Shown here: one piece after another, positions 46,331-54,049 of the stretch
How positions within the stretch are numbered: the first letter of the stretch is position 1
How the letters are laid out: each line of letters starts with the position of its first letter
NCBI GenBank assembly: GCA_944389415.1
Contig: CALXMF010000001.1
Span: 62,001 to 126,000, forward strand
DNA: 64,000 nucleotides
Direction: 5' to 3'
From: an uncultured Spirochaetota bacterium
GTDB taxonomy: Bacteria; Spirochaetota; Spirochaetia; Treponematales; Treponemataceae
Position numbers and translations under genes: made by a program
The notes under the pieces: model-generated
What the model was told of the DNA's origin: nothing
The model's input: the letters and a program-made list of their open reading frames with translations, nothing else
The model's database searches: none

Positions 46331-46377
46331 CCTCTTATAACAGTAACGTATTATCCGATACTTATGTTATAGAGAGG
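46331..46377 (+). promoter_or_regulatory. Inverted repeat covering the ribosome site of the 130-residue protein gene
   Basis: CCTCTTATAACA (46331-46342) is complementary to TGTTATAGAGAGG (46365-46377) with a single bulged base. The right arm contains AGAGAGG, the Shine-Dalgarno sequence 7 nt before ATG 46385. If transcribed as one RNA, the hairpin would hide the ribosome site. Confidence 0.5.
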
Positions 46378-46384
46378 TTCGTCC

Positions 46385-46777
46385 ATGATTACAAATATGA
46401 ATTCGCTTAACGCATACTCATACAGTATGGCAGGTATAAGAACAACAAATAAACTTCATGTCCCGGTGCAGCCGGCGATGGTAATATATACCCAGTTTGA
46501 ACATGTTTCAGGTTATGCGGACAAAACAAATCCCTCTGCCGGCGTTCCGGTAAATAAAGTACATATTCTAAATTCGCTCATTGATCAGCTTATAGCTATG
46601 AAGCAAAAACCTGCCGTTATAAAACAGATGACACAAACAGATGATGCACAGCTTGATGTGTTGATAGAAACATTTGAAACACAGCTGCACACAGCGCTTT
46701 CTGCAGCACAAACAAATCCGTTTGTACTGTCAGGAGCACAGCCGCAGGCAGGAGCTGTGTTTAATATTGTCGCATAG
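46385..46777 (+). CDS. Small protein of unknown function
   Basis: Protein of 130 residues that I do not recognise. It has no signal peptide or membrane segment. Residues 1-60 are Asn/Ser/Tyr-rich and proline-containing; residues 58-105 form a probable helical pair (KVHILNSLIDQLIAMKQKPA, DAQLDVLIETFETQLHTALS). The ribosome site AGAGAGG is well placed, and third codon positions look like those of neighbouring genes, so it is probably real. It is separated from the lipoprotein gene by 81 bp and is not clearly tied to it. The ribosome site lies in a potential hairpin. Confidence 0.6.
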   Translation: MITNMNSLNAYSYSMAGIRTTNKLHVPVQPAMVIYTQFEHVSGYADKTNPSAGVPVNKVHILNSLIDQLIAMKQKPAVIKQMTQTDDAQLDVLIETFETQLHTALSAAQTNPFVLSGAQPQAGAVFNIVA

Positions 46778-46956
46778 AACTCATATTACATTCCTGTAGG
46801 CCCAAATCAGCCGGACAACCTCTTGAGTATTATTTCTTCTTCTACTCCGGCTATATAAAATAAATAATTAGGAAAGGAATTGAGTACTGTAGAAACAGTT
46901 GATTCTTTTCCGACCTTTTTCTTAATAAAATGCTTTACCGCGCATTTACCGCCCTG

Positions 46957-46985
46957 TTGAATAAAACTGCAAAAACCGATATATT
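46957..46985 (+). promoter_or_regulatory. Candidate promoter of pckG
   Basis: TTGAAT (46957-46962), 17 bp, then TATATT (46980-46985), giving a leader of about 60 nt before the start codon at 47051, which has AAGGAG 6 nt upstream. Confidence 0.6.
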
Positions 46986-47050
46986 TTTTTTGTGTAAATC
47001 AGGAATTTGTTTTTTTGTTCACGCAAAAAACTTATAGATAAGGAGTTATT

Positions 47051-48877
47051 ATGACAATTAATGACATCAAACACCCGAAAATCAAAGCTTGGGTCGAAGA
47101 AGTTGCAAAAATGTGTCAGCCCGATGATGTATACGTTTGCGACGGTTCAAAAGAAGAATATGACAGACTGATGCAGGAAATGATTAAGTCTGGTCTTGCC
47201 ACTCCTTTGAAAAAAAGACCGAACAGCGTTCTGTTCCGTTCACAGCCCTCTGACGTTGCCCGTGTAGAAGGACGTACGTATATCGCCAGCGTTAAAGAAG
47301 ATGATGCTGGTCCCACTAATCACTGGATTGATCCTGTTGAACTGAAAAAAACAATGACCAACCTGTATACTGGCTGTATGAAAGGACGCACCATGTACGT
47401 AATTCCTTTCTCCATGGGACCGGTTGGATCAAATATTGCAAAGAACGGTATTGAAATCACTGATTCAGCATACGTTGTCTGCAATATGGATATTATGACC
47501 CGCGTTGGAACAAAAGTTCTGGATGTTCTGGGCACAGATGGTGAATTTGTACCGTGTCTGCACTCTGTCGGTAAACCGCTTGCTGCAGGTGAAAGCGATA
47601 ACGGCCAGTGGCCCTGCGCTGATATGGAACATAAATATATCTCCCATTTCCCGGAAGATCGCACTATCTGGTCATATGGATCTGGCTACGGCGGAAACGC
47701 ACTGCTTGGAAAAAAATGCTTTGCACTCCGAATCGCTTCTGTTCTCGCACGCGACGAAGGCTGGCTTGCAGAACACATGCTTATCCTCAAGCTGACCAAT
47801 CCTCAGGGTGAAGTTAAATATATTACCGGTGCATTCCCGTCAGCATGTGGTAAAACCAATCTCGCTATGCTCATTCCGACAATTCCCGGCTGGAAAGTCG
47901 AGACAATCGGCGATGATATTGCATGGATGAAATTTGGTGAAGACGGACGTCTGTACGCTATCAATCCTGAAAATGGATTCTTTGGTGTTGCACCTGGAAC
48001 CAATGATGCATCAAACAAAAACGCGATGGACTCTATCAAAGAAAATACCATCTTCACAAACTGTGGTCTTACTGAAGACGGCGATATCTGGTGGGAAGGC
48101 ATCGGATATCCTGCAAAAGGTGAAATCATCGATTGGCATGGCAACAAAAAACCTGCTCCTGCTAAAGATAAGAGCCCCAAAGGTGAGGAAATTGCACATC
48201 CGAACGCACGCTTTACAGCTCCGGCACGTCAGTGTCCCTGTATCGCTTCTGAATGGGAAGATCCAAAAGGTGTTCCGATTTCTGCGTTCTTGTTTGGCGG
48301 ACGCCGCCCCAGCACAATCCCGCTGGTACATCAGAGCCGCGACTGGAACCATGGTGTATTCCTCGGTTCAATTGTTGGTTCAGAAGTTACCGCAGCTGTT
48401 ATTTCAGACCAGGTTGGACAGGTTCGCCGCGATCCGTTTGCGATGCTGCCATTCTGCGGATACAACATGGGTGATTATTTCCAGCACTGGATTAACATTG
48501 GTAAAAAATCATCAGCAGATAAACTGCCCAAGATCTTCTATGTTAACTGGTTCCGCAAGGACGCGGACGGCAACTTTATGTGGCCGGGCTATGGAGACAA
48601 CAGCCGCGTTCTCGCATGGATCTTTGACCGCTGCGATAACAAAGACAACTATGTTGAAACAGCAATTGGTTATATGCCAAAAGAAGGTGCGATTAACACA
48701 GACGGCTTAGATGTAAGCGCTGAAGCAATGAAGGCAATTACATCAGTTGATAAGGAAGGCTGGCTCAAGGAAATCAAAGATATCCGTGAGAACCACTATC
48801 CCAAGTTTGGCGCTCATTTGCCGAAAGAATTGACCGCAGAACTTGATAAACTGGAAGCAAACCTTAAAAATATGTAA
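47051..48877 (+). CDS. pckG: Phosphoenolpyruvate carboxykinase (GTP)
   Basis: Interconverts oxaloacetate and phosphoenolpyruvate with GTP/GDP; in anaerobes often used in the carboxylating direction. It has 608 residues, the normal length for the GTP form. [20 protein letters not shown] is the P-loop with the reactive cysteine, [17 protein letters not shown] the metal-binding region, and [20 protein letters not shown] and [14 protein letters not shown] are diagnostic. ATP-type enzymes lack these. It has its own promoter and terminator. Codon choice is biased to a small set, suggesting high expression. Confidence 0.98.
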   Translation: MTINDIKHPKIKAWVEEVAKMCQPDDVYVCDGSKEEYDRLMQEMIKSGLATPLKKRPNSVLFRSQPSDVARVEGRTYIASVKEDDAGPTNHWIDPVELKKTMTNLYTGCMKGRTMYVIPFSMGPVGSNIAKNGIEITDSAYVVCNMDIMTRVGTKVLDVLGTDGEFVPCLHSVGKPLAAGESDNGQWPCADMEHKYISHFPEDRTIWSYGSGYGGNALLGKKCFALRIASVLARDEGWLAEHMLILKLTNPQGEVKYITGAFPSACGKTNLAMLIPTIPGWKVETIGDDIAWMKFGEDGRLYAINPENGFFGVAPGTNDASNKNAMDSIKENTIFTNCGLTEDGDIWWEGIGYPAKGEIIDWHGNKKPAPAKDKSPKGEEIAHPNARFTAPARQCPCIASEWEDPKGVPISAFLFGGRRPSTIPLVHQSRDWNHGVFLGSIVGSEVTAAVISDQVGQVRRDPFAMLPFCGYNMGDYFQHWINIGKKSSADKLPKIFYVNWFRKDADGNFMWPGYGDNSRVLAWIFDRCDNKDNYVETAIGYMPKEGAINTDGLDVSAEAMKAITSVDKEGWLKEIKDIRENHYPKFGAHLPKELTAELDKLEANLKNM

Positions 48878-48902
48878 TTACAGTATAAATCTGTAAATTA
48901 TG

Positions 48903-48929
48903 AGCCGTCCTTTTTGGACGGCTTTTTTT
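48903..48929 (+). terminator. Rho-independent terminator after pckG
   Basis: AGCCGTCC (48903-48910) pairs with GGACGGCT (48916-48923) around TTTTT, followed by a long T run. Confidence 0.93.
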
Positions 48930-48960
48930 ATCGCAGATTATAAGATGTCTGAATCAACAG

Positions 48961-48989
48961 TTGTTCTATCATAAAAAAAAGTGTATAAT
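48961..48989 (+). promoter_or_regulatory. Candidate promoter of the VbhA-Fic pair
   Basis: TTGTTC (48961-48966), 17 bp, then a perfect TATAAT (48984-48989). The antitoxin ATG at 48999 is 9 bp downstream, so the mRNA would start at or just before the start codon. Confidence 0.6.
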
Positions 48990-48998
48990 AGAAGAAAT

Positions 48999-49163
48999 AT
49001 GACTGATATAGAACGGATTATTGCAAATACAAATGCAACAATGGCAATGGAAGACCTGCCTCTCACCGCGGCAGATATCCAGAGAATCAGTGACTGTCTA
49101 GGCGGTAAAACATCGTTTAATGCCGCAGTTACTGCAATTATCACCCAATATAAAACAAAATAA
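48999..49163 (+). CDS. VbhA-type antitoxin
   Basis: Protein of 54 residues that resembles VbhA-family antitoxins. MTDIERIIANTNATMAMEDL has the inhibitory helix pattern [S/T]xxxE followed here by Asp (T14, E18, D19), where the canonical motif has Gly or Asn. The C-terminal half (LTAADIQRISDCLGGKTSFN) matches the family helical tail. In class I Fic modules the antitoxin glutamate blocks the gamma-phosphate of ATP in the Fic active site. The Fic gene starts 8 bp after this stop. A GTG at 48981 would extend it by six residues but lies within the promoter. Confidence 0.78.
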   Translation: MTDIERIIANTNATMAMEDLPLTAADIQRISDCLGGKTSFNAAVTAIITQYKTK

Positions 49164-49171
49164 TACTATTG

Positions 49172-49780
49172 ATGCAGACGGACTACAGTTACGAATATGA
49201 GACAGATCCCGTATACTGTTACCCCGGTACCTCGATTTTAATAAATAAACTTGGAATTTTAGATGCAGAACAACTGCGTAAGGCTGAACGTGAAATAACA
49301 TCCCTCAGAACAGCACAAGCCGCAGCTGAAGGGATTCCTGGAGTTTTTGACAGCAAGCATTTAAAACAGATACATGCTTTTCTATTCAGTGATATTTATG
49401 ATTGGGCAGGACATTTCAGACGCGTTAATATTTCAAAAGGAAGTCAATTCTGCCGCTGCGAGTATATAGAAAACGAACTTCGCAAACTCTTTGACAAACT
49501 GCGTGCCGAACATACCCTGCAGAAAATTACCGATAAAAAATTATTGGCAGACCGTCTTGCCTACTATCTGGCAGAAATAAACGCGATACACCCCTTCCGT
49601 GAAGGCAATGGTCGGGCACAGCGGCTGTTTATTGAACTTCTTGCACGCAGCAACGGCTGGAATCTCGATTTTATGTATGCAGGCACAGACGAAATGATTA
49701 CCGCAAGCGCTGAATCATTTGCCGGCAACTATACCAATATGGAGCAGCTTATGTTCCGCTGCCTTTCCAGCAGAACATAA
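49172..49780 (+). CDS. Fic-domain toxin (probable AMP transferase)
   Basis: Fic protein of 202 residues. The catalytic motif HPFREGNGRAQR is complete (His140), and the upstream beta-hairpin flap region is IYDWAGHFRRVNISKGSQFC. The N-terminal TDYSYEYETDPVYCYPGTSI is typical of stand-alone class I Fic toxins that transfer AMP to targets such as gyrase and topoisomerase IV in the best-known cases. There is no inhibitory glutamate helix inside the protein, in line with control by the separate antitoxin encoded 8 bp upstream. No obvious Shine-Dalgarno sequence, so translation is probably coupled. Confidence 0.92.
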   Translation: MQTDYSYEYETDPVYCYPGTSILINKLGILDAEQLRKAEREITSLRTAQAAAEGIPGVFDSKHLKQIHAFLFSDIYDWAGHFRRVNISKGSQFCRCEYIENELRKLFDKLRAEHTLQKITDKKLLADRLAYYLAEINAIHPFREGNGRAQRLFIELLARSNGWNLDFMYAGTDEMITASAESFAGNYTNMEQLMFRCLSSRT

Positions 49781-49811
49781 AATAACACATCCTCATAAAA
49801 GCAAATTATCC

Positions 49812-50192
49812 TCAGCAGATAGGATCGCATTTATTACCGATGATTTTACTTATCCAGACACCAGCAACACAACTGAATACACTCAACATTATATACAACG
49901 TAGAAAATATATAGTGACCATCCTCAATCAGCGACAAAGTTTCCAAAGAAAAAGTAGAAAACGTAGTAAAACCACCGCACATTCCAGTCTTACAAAACAA
50001 AGTAAGCAACGAACCAGGTCTAAAAACACTTGAAAGACCAGCAATTACCCCAATAGCAAAAGCACCGGCGCAATTTATACACAACGTTACCACAGGAAAC
50101 ATATATCTGACCGGAAGAAGAGAAATCAGATAACGTAAAACCGCTCCAACCGCACCACCTGCCCCAACGGCAGCAAAAGAAGCAAACATCAA
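49812..50192 (-). CDS. crcB: Fluoride channel FluC/CrcB
   Basis: Small membrane protein of 126 residues with four hydrophobic segments that forms dimeric fluoride channels. Signature stretches are GAGGAVGAVLRYLISLLPV, CINCAGAFAIGVIAGL and GMCGGFTTFSTFSLE, the last holding the sodium and fluoride-pore Thr/Phe residues. The start overlaps the stop of the SBF-family transporter by 4 bp. Only one copy is present, so a homodimer is expected. I see no fluoride riboswitch in front of this operon. Confidence 0.95.
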   Translation of the reverse strand: MMFASFAAVGAGGAVGAVLRYLISLLPVRYMFPVVTLCINCAGAFAIGVIAGLSSVFRPGSLLTLFCKTGMCGGFTTFSTFSLETLSLIEDGHYIFSTLYIMLSVFSCVAGVWISKIIGNKCDPIC

Positions 50193-51139
50193 TCAATCCT
50201 TTCCTTTAATAATAACTGAGTCACGCCCCCTGCAATTGACTGCTGAAACAGAATGCCGATTATAACCGGCACACCGGCACGAGGTTCAAAAAAAGAAATC
50301 GCCAGCACAAGCGCGGCGCTTATATTGCGCAAGCCGCAGTTAAACGTAAGCGACACCGTATCAGCATACGGCAAACGAAATAAACTGGCAGAGAAACGGC
50401 CAGCCGCGAAACCGAGAAACGAACACAAGATAACTAAGATACCAGCAAAAATATACGAACTGTCAAAAGACGAAACAGAAGAACGTATCGCACCTGCGTT
50501 CACCATAATAACAAGCAGCAGCGCTATTTTTGATATCGGACGGCAAAAAGGCAGAATGCGGATTGGTATGATACCCCGGGACACCTGATTTACAATAATT
50601 CCCAGCACAGATGGGAGTACCACCATCCACAGCAAAGACAACATCATTCCGCCAGCATCAAGCTCGATACTGCTCCCCAGAAGTAATGAAACTGTATATG
50701 GAGTTAAAACAGGCGCAAGTAATGTATCAAGCACAATAATCGCAATCGTTAACGCGTTGTTTCCGTTATGCATTGAAACCCAAATGGAACTTGATACAGC
50801 AGCCGGAATAGCAAACAGCAGCACCAGCCCCGCAGTCAATCCAGTATCATGCGGTATCACAGCAGCTGCGAACAGACGTATTAAAAGAGGCTGGAAAATA
50901 TGAAAACTAAAGAAAAAAATAATCAGCGCAAACGGCCTGCGAAATACCGCAATAAGATCTCCCGCGTTAATCGCCAGAGCACTCGTAAAAGTCATAAAGG
51001 CAAAAAAGAATGTACCCCAAGATTTAATCGGAACGACAAGCTCTCCAAGCAGGAATCCCAGTACAACACCGCTTGGTGTAAGCAGCGGCATAAATCGTTC
51101 AAGCAGTTTGTTTACACTGTTCCATCTATCCGCATCCAT
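50189..51139 (-). CDS. SBF-family (bile acid:sodium symporter-like) transporter
   Basis: Membrane protein of 316 residues with about nine to ten hydrophobic segments. Patterns TFTSALAINAGDLIAVFRRP, LLFAIPAAVSSSIWVSMHNG and FNCGLRNISAALVLAISFFE match the BASS/SBF fold, with the crossover helices and the NCGLRN-type motif. Substrates in this family range from bile acids to pantoate, arsenite and 2-keto acids, and none is implied here. It overlaps crcB by 4 bp and follows the nuclease-like lipoprotein gene by 26 bp, suggesting an operon. Confidence 0.85.
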   Translation of the reverse strand: MDADRWNSVNKLLERFMPLLTPSGVVLGFLLGELVVPIKSWGTFFFAFMTFTSALAINAGDLIAVFRRPFALIIFFFSFHIFQPLLIRLFAAAVIPHDTGLTAGLVLLFAIPAAVSSSIWVSMHNGNNALTIAIIVLDTLLAPVLTPYTVSLLLGSSIELDAGGMMLSLLWMVVLPSVLGIIVNQVSRGIIPIRILPFCRPISKIALLLVIMVNAGAIRSSVSSFDSSYIFAGILVILCSFLGFAAGRFSASLFRLPYADTVSLTFNCGLRNISAALVLAISFFEPRAGVPVIIGILFQQSIAGGVTQLLLKERID

Positions 51140-51165
51140 ACAAAAAGTGTACTTTATTTTATCTG

Positions 51166-52143
51166 TCAGTTCAATATCAGCCTGCAGCGAACCGGCAGAT
51201 GATCAGAATAGCCGCTGCCGCTATATACAGAATAACAAAACGGCACAACACCGTTTTCTGTCATCCGTATCCATGGACCCTGAACGCATGGCGTAAATTC
51301 AATAGGAATGATATCCCCCGCAGAGAATACAGAATCAAAACGTTTCCACTCGTTCTGAAACCAATAACTTCCCGGCACAGTACATATTCCGTCACACCAG
51401 GGATTATATACCTGTACAGAATAACTGTTCGCTTTAAATACACTATTGCCCCTGCCCTCTCTCAGATTTTCAGGAACAAGAAACAATGATGCGTCACGGT
51501 TAAAATCACCGCAGACAACAGCGGCAGAACTACATGAAAGCCGTCTGGCAAGTACCGCTTCCTGTTCTCGCTGCCAGAACTCCGAAACAGCAGTACCGCC
51601 GCTGAGAGATTTCCAATGGCACGCAAAAAGAGTAAAAACACCGCTATCAGCGCTTATTTCAATCTCCATCAGCGGACGCAGGGGCGGCCGCATCGCGCCG
51701 GTATAATTAACAGCCGTATGCAGCCGCATGGCGGTAAGAGGGATACGGGAAAAAATTCCTATTCCGATTACGGCGTCTGCCTCTTTTCCAAATGAGGCAT
51801 ACCGATATCGCCGCTGTCCATATAAACGGCGGGATAACCGGTTATAAATATCCTGCATAACAGCCCTGTTTTCTATTTCCTGCAATACAATAATATCCCC
51901 GTCAAGCAAATCAATACTTTCGGCAAGCCGGTCAAGCCGTGTTTCATACCGTTCACGATTCCAGCGAGACGCGCTGCCTCTGAATTCGTGATATTCTGTA
52001 CCAGCCGTTTCAGCATCAAAAAAATTTTGTACATTCCAGCTTACCAAACTGATACCAGCCTTTTTACTGCCGCAGCCGCACAGGACTATTCCCGTTACCA
52101 GTGCATATACGGCAAACCGCAGACATAACACAACTGTTTTCAT
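51166..52143 (-). CDS. Exported endonuclease/exonuclease/phosphatase-family lipoprotein
   Basis: Protein of 325 residues, starting at ATG 52143 with GGAG 7-9 nt upstream. A signal ending LVTGIVLCGCGSKK suggests a lipoprotein with Cys24 (LCGC). The EEP domain shows SLVSWNVQNFFD (Asn), IIVLQEIEN (metal-binding Glu), LFACHWKS, VVCGDFNRD and the closing YSDHLPVRC with the catalytic Asp-His. The fold covers nucleases and phosphatases; an envelope-located nuclease that scavenges DNA is a reasonable guess. It lies between ychF and the transporter genes on the same strand. Confidence 0.85.
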   Translation of the reverse strand: MKTVVLCLRFAVYALVTGIVLCGCGSKKAGISLVSWNVQNFFDAETAGTEYHEFRGSASRWNRERYETRLDRLAESIDLLDGDIIVLQEIENRAVMQDIYNRLSRRLYGQRRYRYASFGKEADAVIGIGIFSRIPLTAMRLHTAVNYTGAMRPPLRPLMEIEISADSGVFTLFACHWKSLSGGTAVSEFWQREQEAVLARRLSCSSAAVVCGDFNRDASLFLVPENLREGRGNSVFKANSYSVQVYNPWCDGICTVPGSYWFQNEWKRFDSVFSAGDIIPIEFTPCVQGPWIRMTENGVVPFCYSVYSGSGYSDHLPVRCRLILN

Positions 52144-52206
52144 ATTATTTCTCCGTAATACATATATACACTGCAAGCAATTTATTGCGGAAAATCAGCC
52201 GGGCAT

Positions 52207-52235
52207 AAAAAAACCGCACCGGAATTAGTGCGGTT
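52207..52235 (-). terminator. Rho-independent terminator after ychF
   Basis: AACCGCAC (52212-52219) pairs with GTGCGGTT (52228-52235) around an 8-nt loop; on the minus strand a seven-T run follows. It lies 17 bp past the ychF stop. Confidence 0.85.
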
Positions 52236-52251
52236 ATGGCGAACAGTTCTG

Positions 52252-53361
52252 TTATACATTAAATTTAAAGAACATCACATCGCCGTCTTGAACAATATAT
52301 TCCTTTCCTTCCATACGGTATTTACCAGCTTCTCTGATTTTCGCTTCTGTCCCGCAGGCAACGAGATCATCAAAAGAATATACCTCAGCTTTGATAAATC
52401 CACGTTCAAAATCAGAGTGTATAGTTCCCGCAGCCTTTGGCGCAGTATCTCCCGCGTGAATTGTCCACGCACGGCACTCGTCAGCACCAGCGGTAAAGAA
52501 AGTCCGCAGACCAAGCAAATGATACGCCGCGCGGGCAAGCGATGCTAGGCCAGATTCTTTCAGCCCTATCTCTCCTAAAAATTCGAGTTTTTCTTCTTCA
52601 GATTCGATGTCGGCAAGTTCCGCTTCAAATTTTCCGCAAATAACTACCACATCAGCGCCTTCTTCGCCGGCAATTTTCTTCACAGTCTCAATATGAGCAC
52701 TGCCATTCTTAATTCCATCCTCATCCGTATTACATACATACAGCTGCGGCTTCATTGTAATCAGGTGACAATCATATATAGCTTCTTTTTCCTCATCTGA
52801 TAAACCAGCAGACCGCGCGCTTTTGCCGTTTTCAAGCAGCGGCTTAATCTTATCAAGAACAGCAAGGACAGCAGCAGCTTTTTTCTGCTCATCTTTTCCC
52901 ATTACCCGAGAAGCCCGCTGCGCCTTCTCAATGCGCTTATTTACCGTATCAAGATCAGCAAAGGCAAGTTCCATATTTATCGTCTCAATATCATCAGCCG
53001 GGTCAATCCGGTTATTCACGTGCACGATATCGGGATTCTCAAAACAACGCACAACATGTGCGATCATACCTACTTCACGAATATGCGACAGAAACTGATT
53101 CCCTAATCCTTCGCCTTTTGACGCACCTTTAACAAGGCCGGCAATATCCACAAATTCTACGGCAGCAGGTACCCGCCGCTTGGTTTCAAAATGCTTCGCC
53201 AGAAAATCAAGCCGGGAATCAGGCAAATCCACAATACCAACATTAGGATTAATAGTGCAAAAAGGATAATTTGCTGCCTCCGCAGGGGCGGAAGTCAGCG
53301 CAGAAAAAATAGTCGATTTACCGACATTCGGCAGTCCTACAATGCCGCAGTTTACAGCCAT
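52252..53361 (-). CDS. ychF: Ribosome-associated ATPase YchF (Obg family)
   Basis: P-loop ATPase of 369 residues, the usual length. G1 is GLPNVGKSTIFSALTSA; the G3 region reads DIAGLVKGASKGEGLGNQFL; the altered G4 shows YVCNTDEDG, consistent with ATP rather than GTP preference. A coiled-coil insertion (about 130-200) and the C-terminal TGS domain (FFTAGADECRAWTIHAGDTA, FIKAEVYSFDDLV) are present. The protein binds ribosomes and is linked to oxidative stress and iron responses in other bacteria. It is preceded by a good promoter and the 44-bp repeat array, and ended by a terminator. Confidence 0.98.
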   Translation of the reverse strand: MAVNCGIVGLPNVGKSTIFSALTSAPAEAANYPFCTINPNVGIVDLPDSRLDFLAKHFETKRRVPAAVEFVDIAGLVKGASKGEGLGNQFLSHIREVGMIAHVVRCFENPDIVHVNNRIDPADDIETINMELAFADLDTVNKRIEKAQRASRVMGKDEQKKAAAVLAVLDKIKPLLENGKSARSAGLSDEEKEAIYDCHLITMKPQLYVCNTDEDGIKNGSAHIETVKKIAGEEGADVVVICGKFEAELADIESEEEKLEFLGEIGLKESGLASLARAAYHLLGLRTFFTAGADECRAWTIHAGDTAPKAAGTIHSDFERGFIKAEVYSFDDLVACGTEAKIREAGKYRMEGKEYIVQDGDVMFFKFNV

Positions 53362-53403
53362 ACAGCAATTCCTCTGTTATATCAGATATAAGTATATTAC
53401 AGT

Positions 53404-53432
53404 ATTATACCTGTTTGCACATACGCACGCAA
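53404..53432 (-). promoter_or_regulatory. Candidate promoter of ychF
   Basis: On the minus strand TTGCGT (53432-53427), 17 bp, then TATAAT (53409-53404), 42 bp before the ATG; the Shine-Dalgarno sequence is AGAGGA. Confidence 0.6.
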
Positions 53433-53540
53433 TGGACAGGCGCATCAGCAACTCGCAGGCTGCCTGATAATACAGCGGCACAAAACAAAGATACTCTTTT
53501 TTTAAGTTCATGACAGCTTACATTTCAACTCATATTACAC

Positions 53541-53841
53541 TTCTTTTGATATAAATATAACGTATAAACGGCCCAAAGATAGTCTTTCTTTTTCTTCAAA
53601 AATAATGTATAAGCAGTCCAAAGATAGTCTTTCTTTTTTCCAAAAATAGTTTATAAACAGCAAAAAAATAGTCTTTCTTCTTTCCCAAAACAGCTTATAA
53701 ACACCGCAAAGATAATCTTTCTTTTTTTTAAACCAGTGTATAAACAGTTCAAAGATAATCTTTCTTTTTTTCAAAAATAATGTATAAACAGTCCAAAGAT
53801 AGTTTTTCTTTTTTCTAAAGATAACGTATAAACAGTTCAAA
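53541..53841. repeat. 44-bp tandem repeat array in the ychF-ilvE intergenic region
   Basis: Six full units and partial units at both ends occupy most of the 688-bp gap 53362-54049. The anchor TATAAAC (TATAAGC in the second unit) recurs at 53563, 53608, 53652, 53696, 53739, 53783 and 53827, spacing 43-45 bp and usually 44. Each unit reads TATAAACAGTCC, then AAAGATAGTCTTT (a 5-bp inverted repeat), then CTTTTTTC and AAAAATAATG, with point differences between units. One frame on the minus strand stays open for 101 codons, but since 44 is not a multiple of three each unit is read in a different frame, so coding is unlikely. The rest of the gap holds the ychF and ilvE promoters. Confidence 0.93.
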
Positions 53842-53962
53842 ATTTAAGTACTATTATTGGGTGAATACAAAAGCATTACACGAATAACAGATAATTCCCA
53901 ATGCACAATTGCACCAGAGAATCTTATAAAAAAGTACACACACGGCACTTTTCAGTATGATA

Positions 53963-53991
53963 TTTACACATACTATAGAACATGATATATT
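53963..53991 (+). promoter_or_regulatory. Candidate promoter of ilvE
   Basis: TTTACA (53963-53968), 17 bp, then TATATT (53986-53991), 58 bp before the start at 54050. The repeat array ends about 120 bp upstream of it. Confidence 0.5.
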
Positions 53992-54049
53992 TATAAAAAA
54001 ACAGAACGGCAGGCGCTACTTACCGTATATTAATATATTTGGAGGCTTT

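Noticed and set aside
46975..46982. ACCGATAT before pckG as a sigma-28 promoter
   Set aside because: No TAAA lies 15 bp upstream (GTTG instead), pckG is not a motility gene, and a better sigma-70 promoter (TTGAAT-17-TATATT) overlaps it.
46931..47038. Possible 35-codon peptide in front of pckG
   Set aside because: It overlaps the pckG promoter, has no ribosome site, and its Phe-rich composition follows from T-runs.
47934..48710. 258-codon open frame on the plus strand inside pckG
   Set aside because: It lies wholly within the strongly conserved PEP carboxykinase gene in another frame, and its product has no recognisable fold or motif.
50189..52143. Fluoride riboswitch for crcB
   Set aside because: crcB is internal to an operon, overlapping the gene before it by 4 bp, and I see no conserved fluoride aptamer sequence in the short gaps upstream.
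53535..53840. 101-codon open frame on the minus strand across the 44-bp repeats, apparently a 15-residue repeat protein
   Set aside because: The DNA period is 43-45 bp, mostly 44, so successive units are read in different frames. The only start is TTG without a ribosome site. The open frame follows from the AT-rich unit lacking stops in all three frames on that strand.
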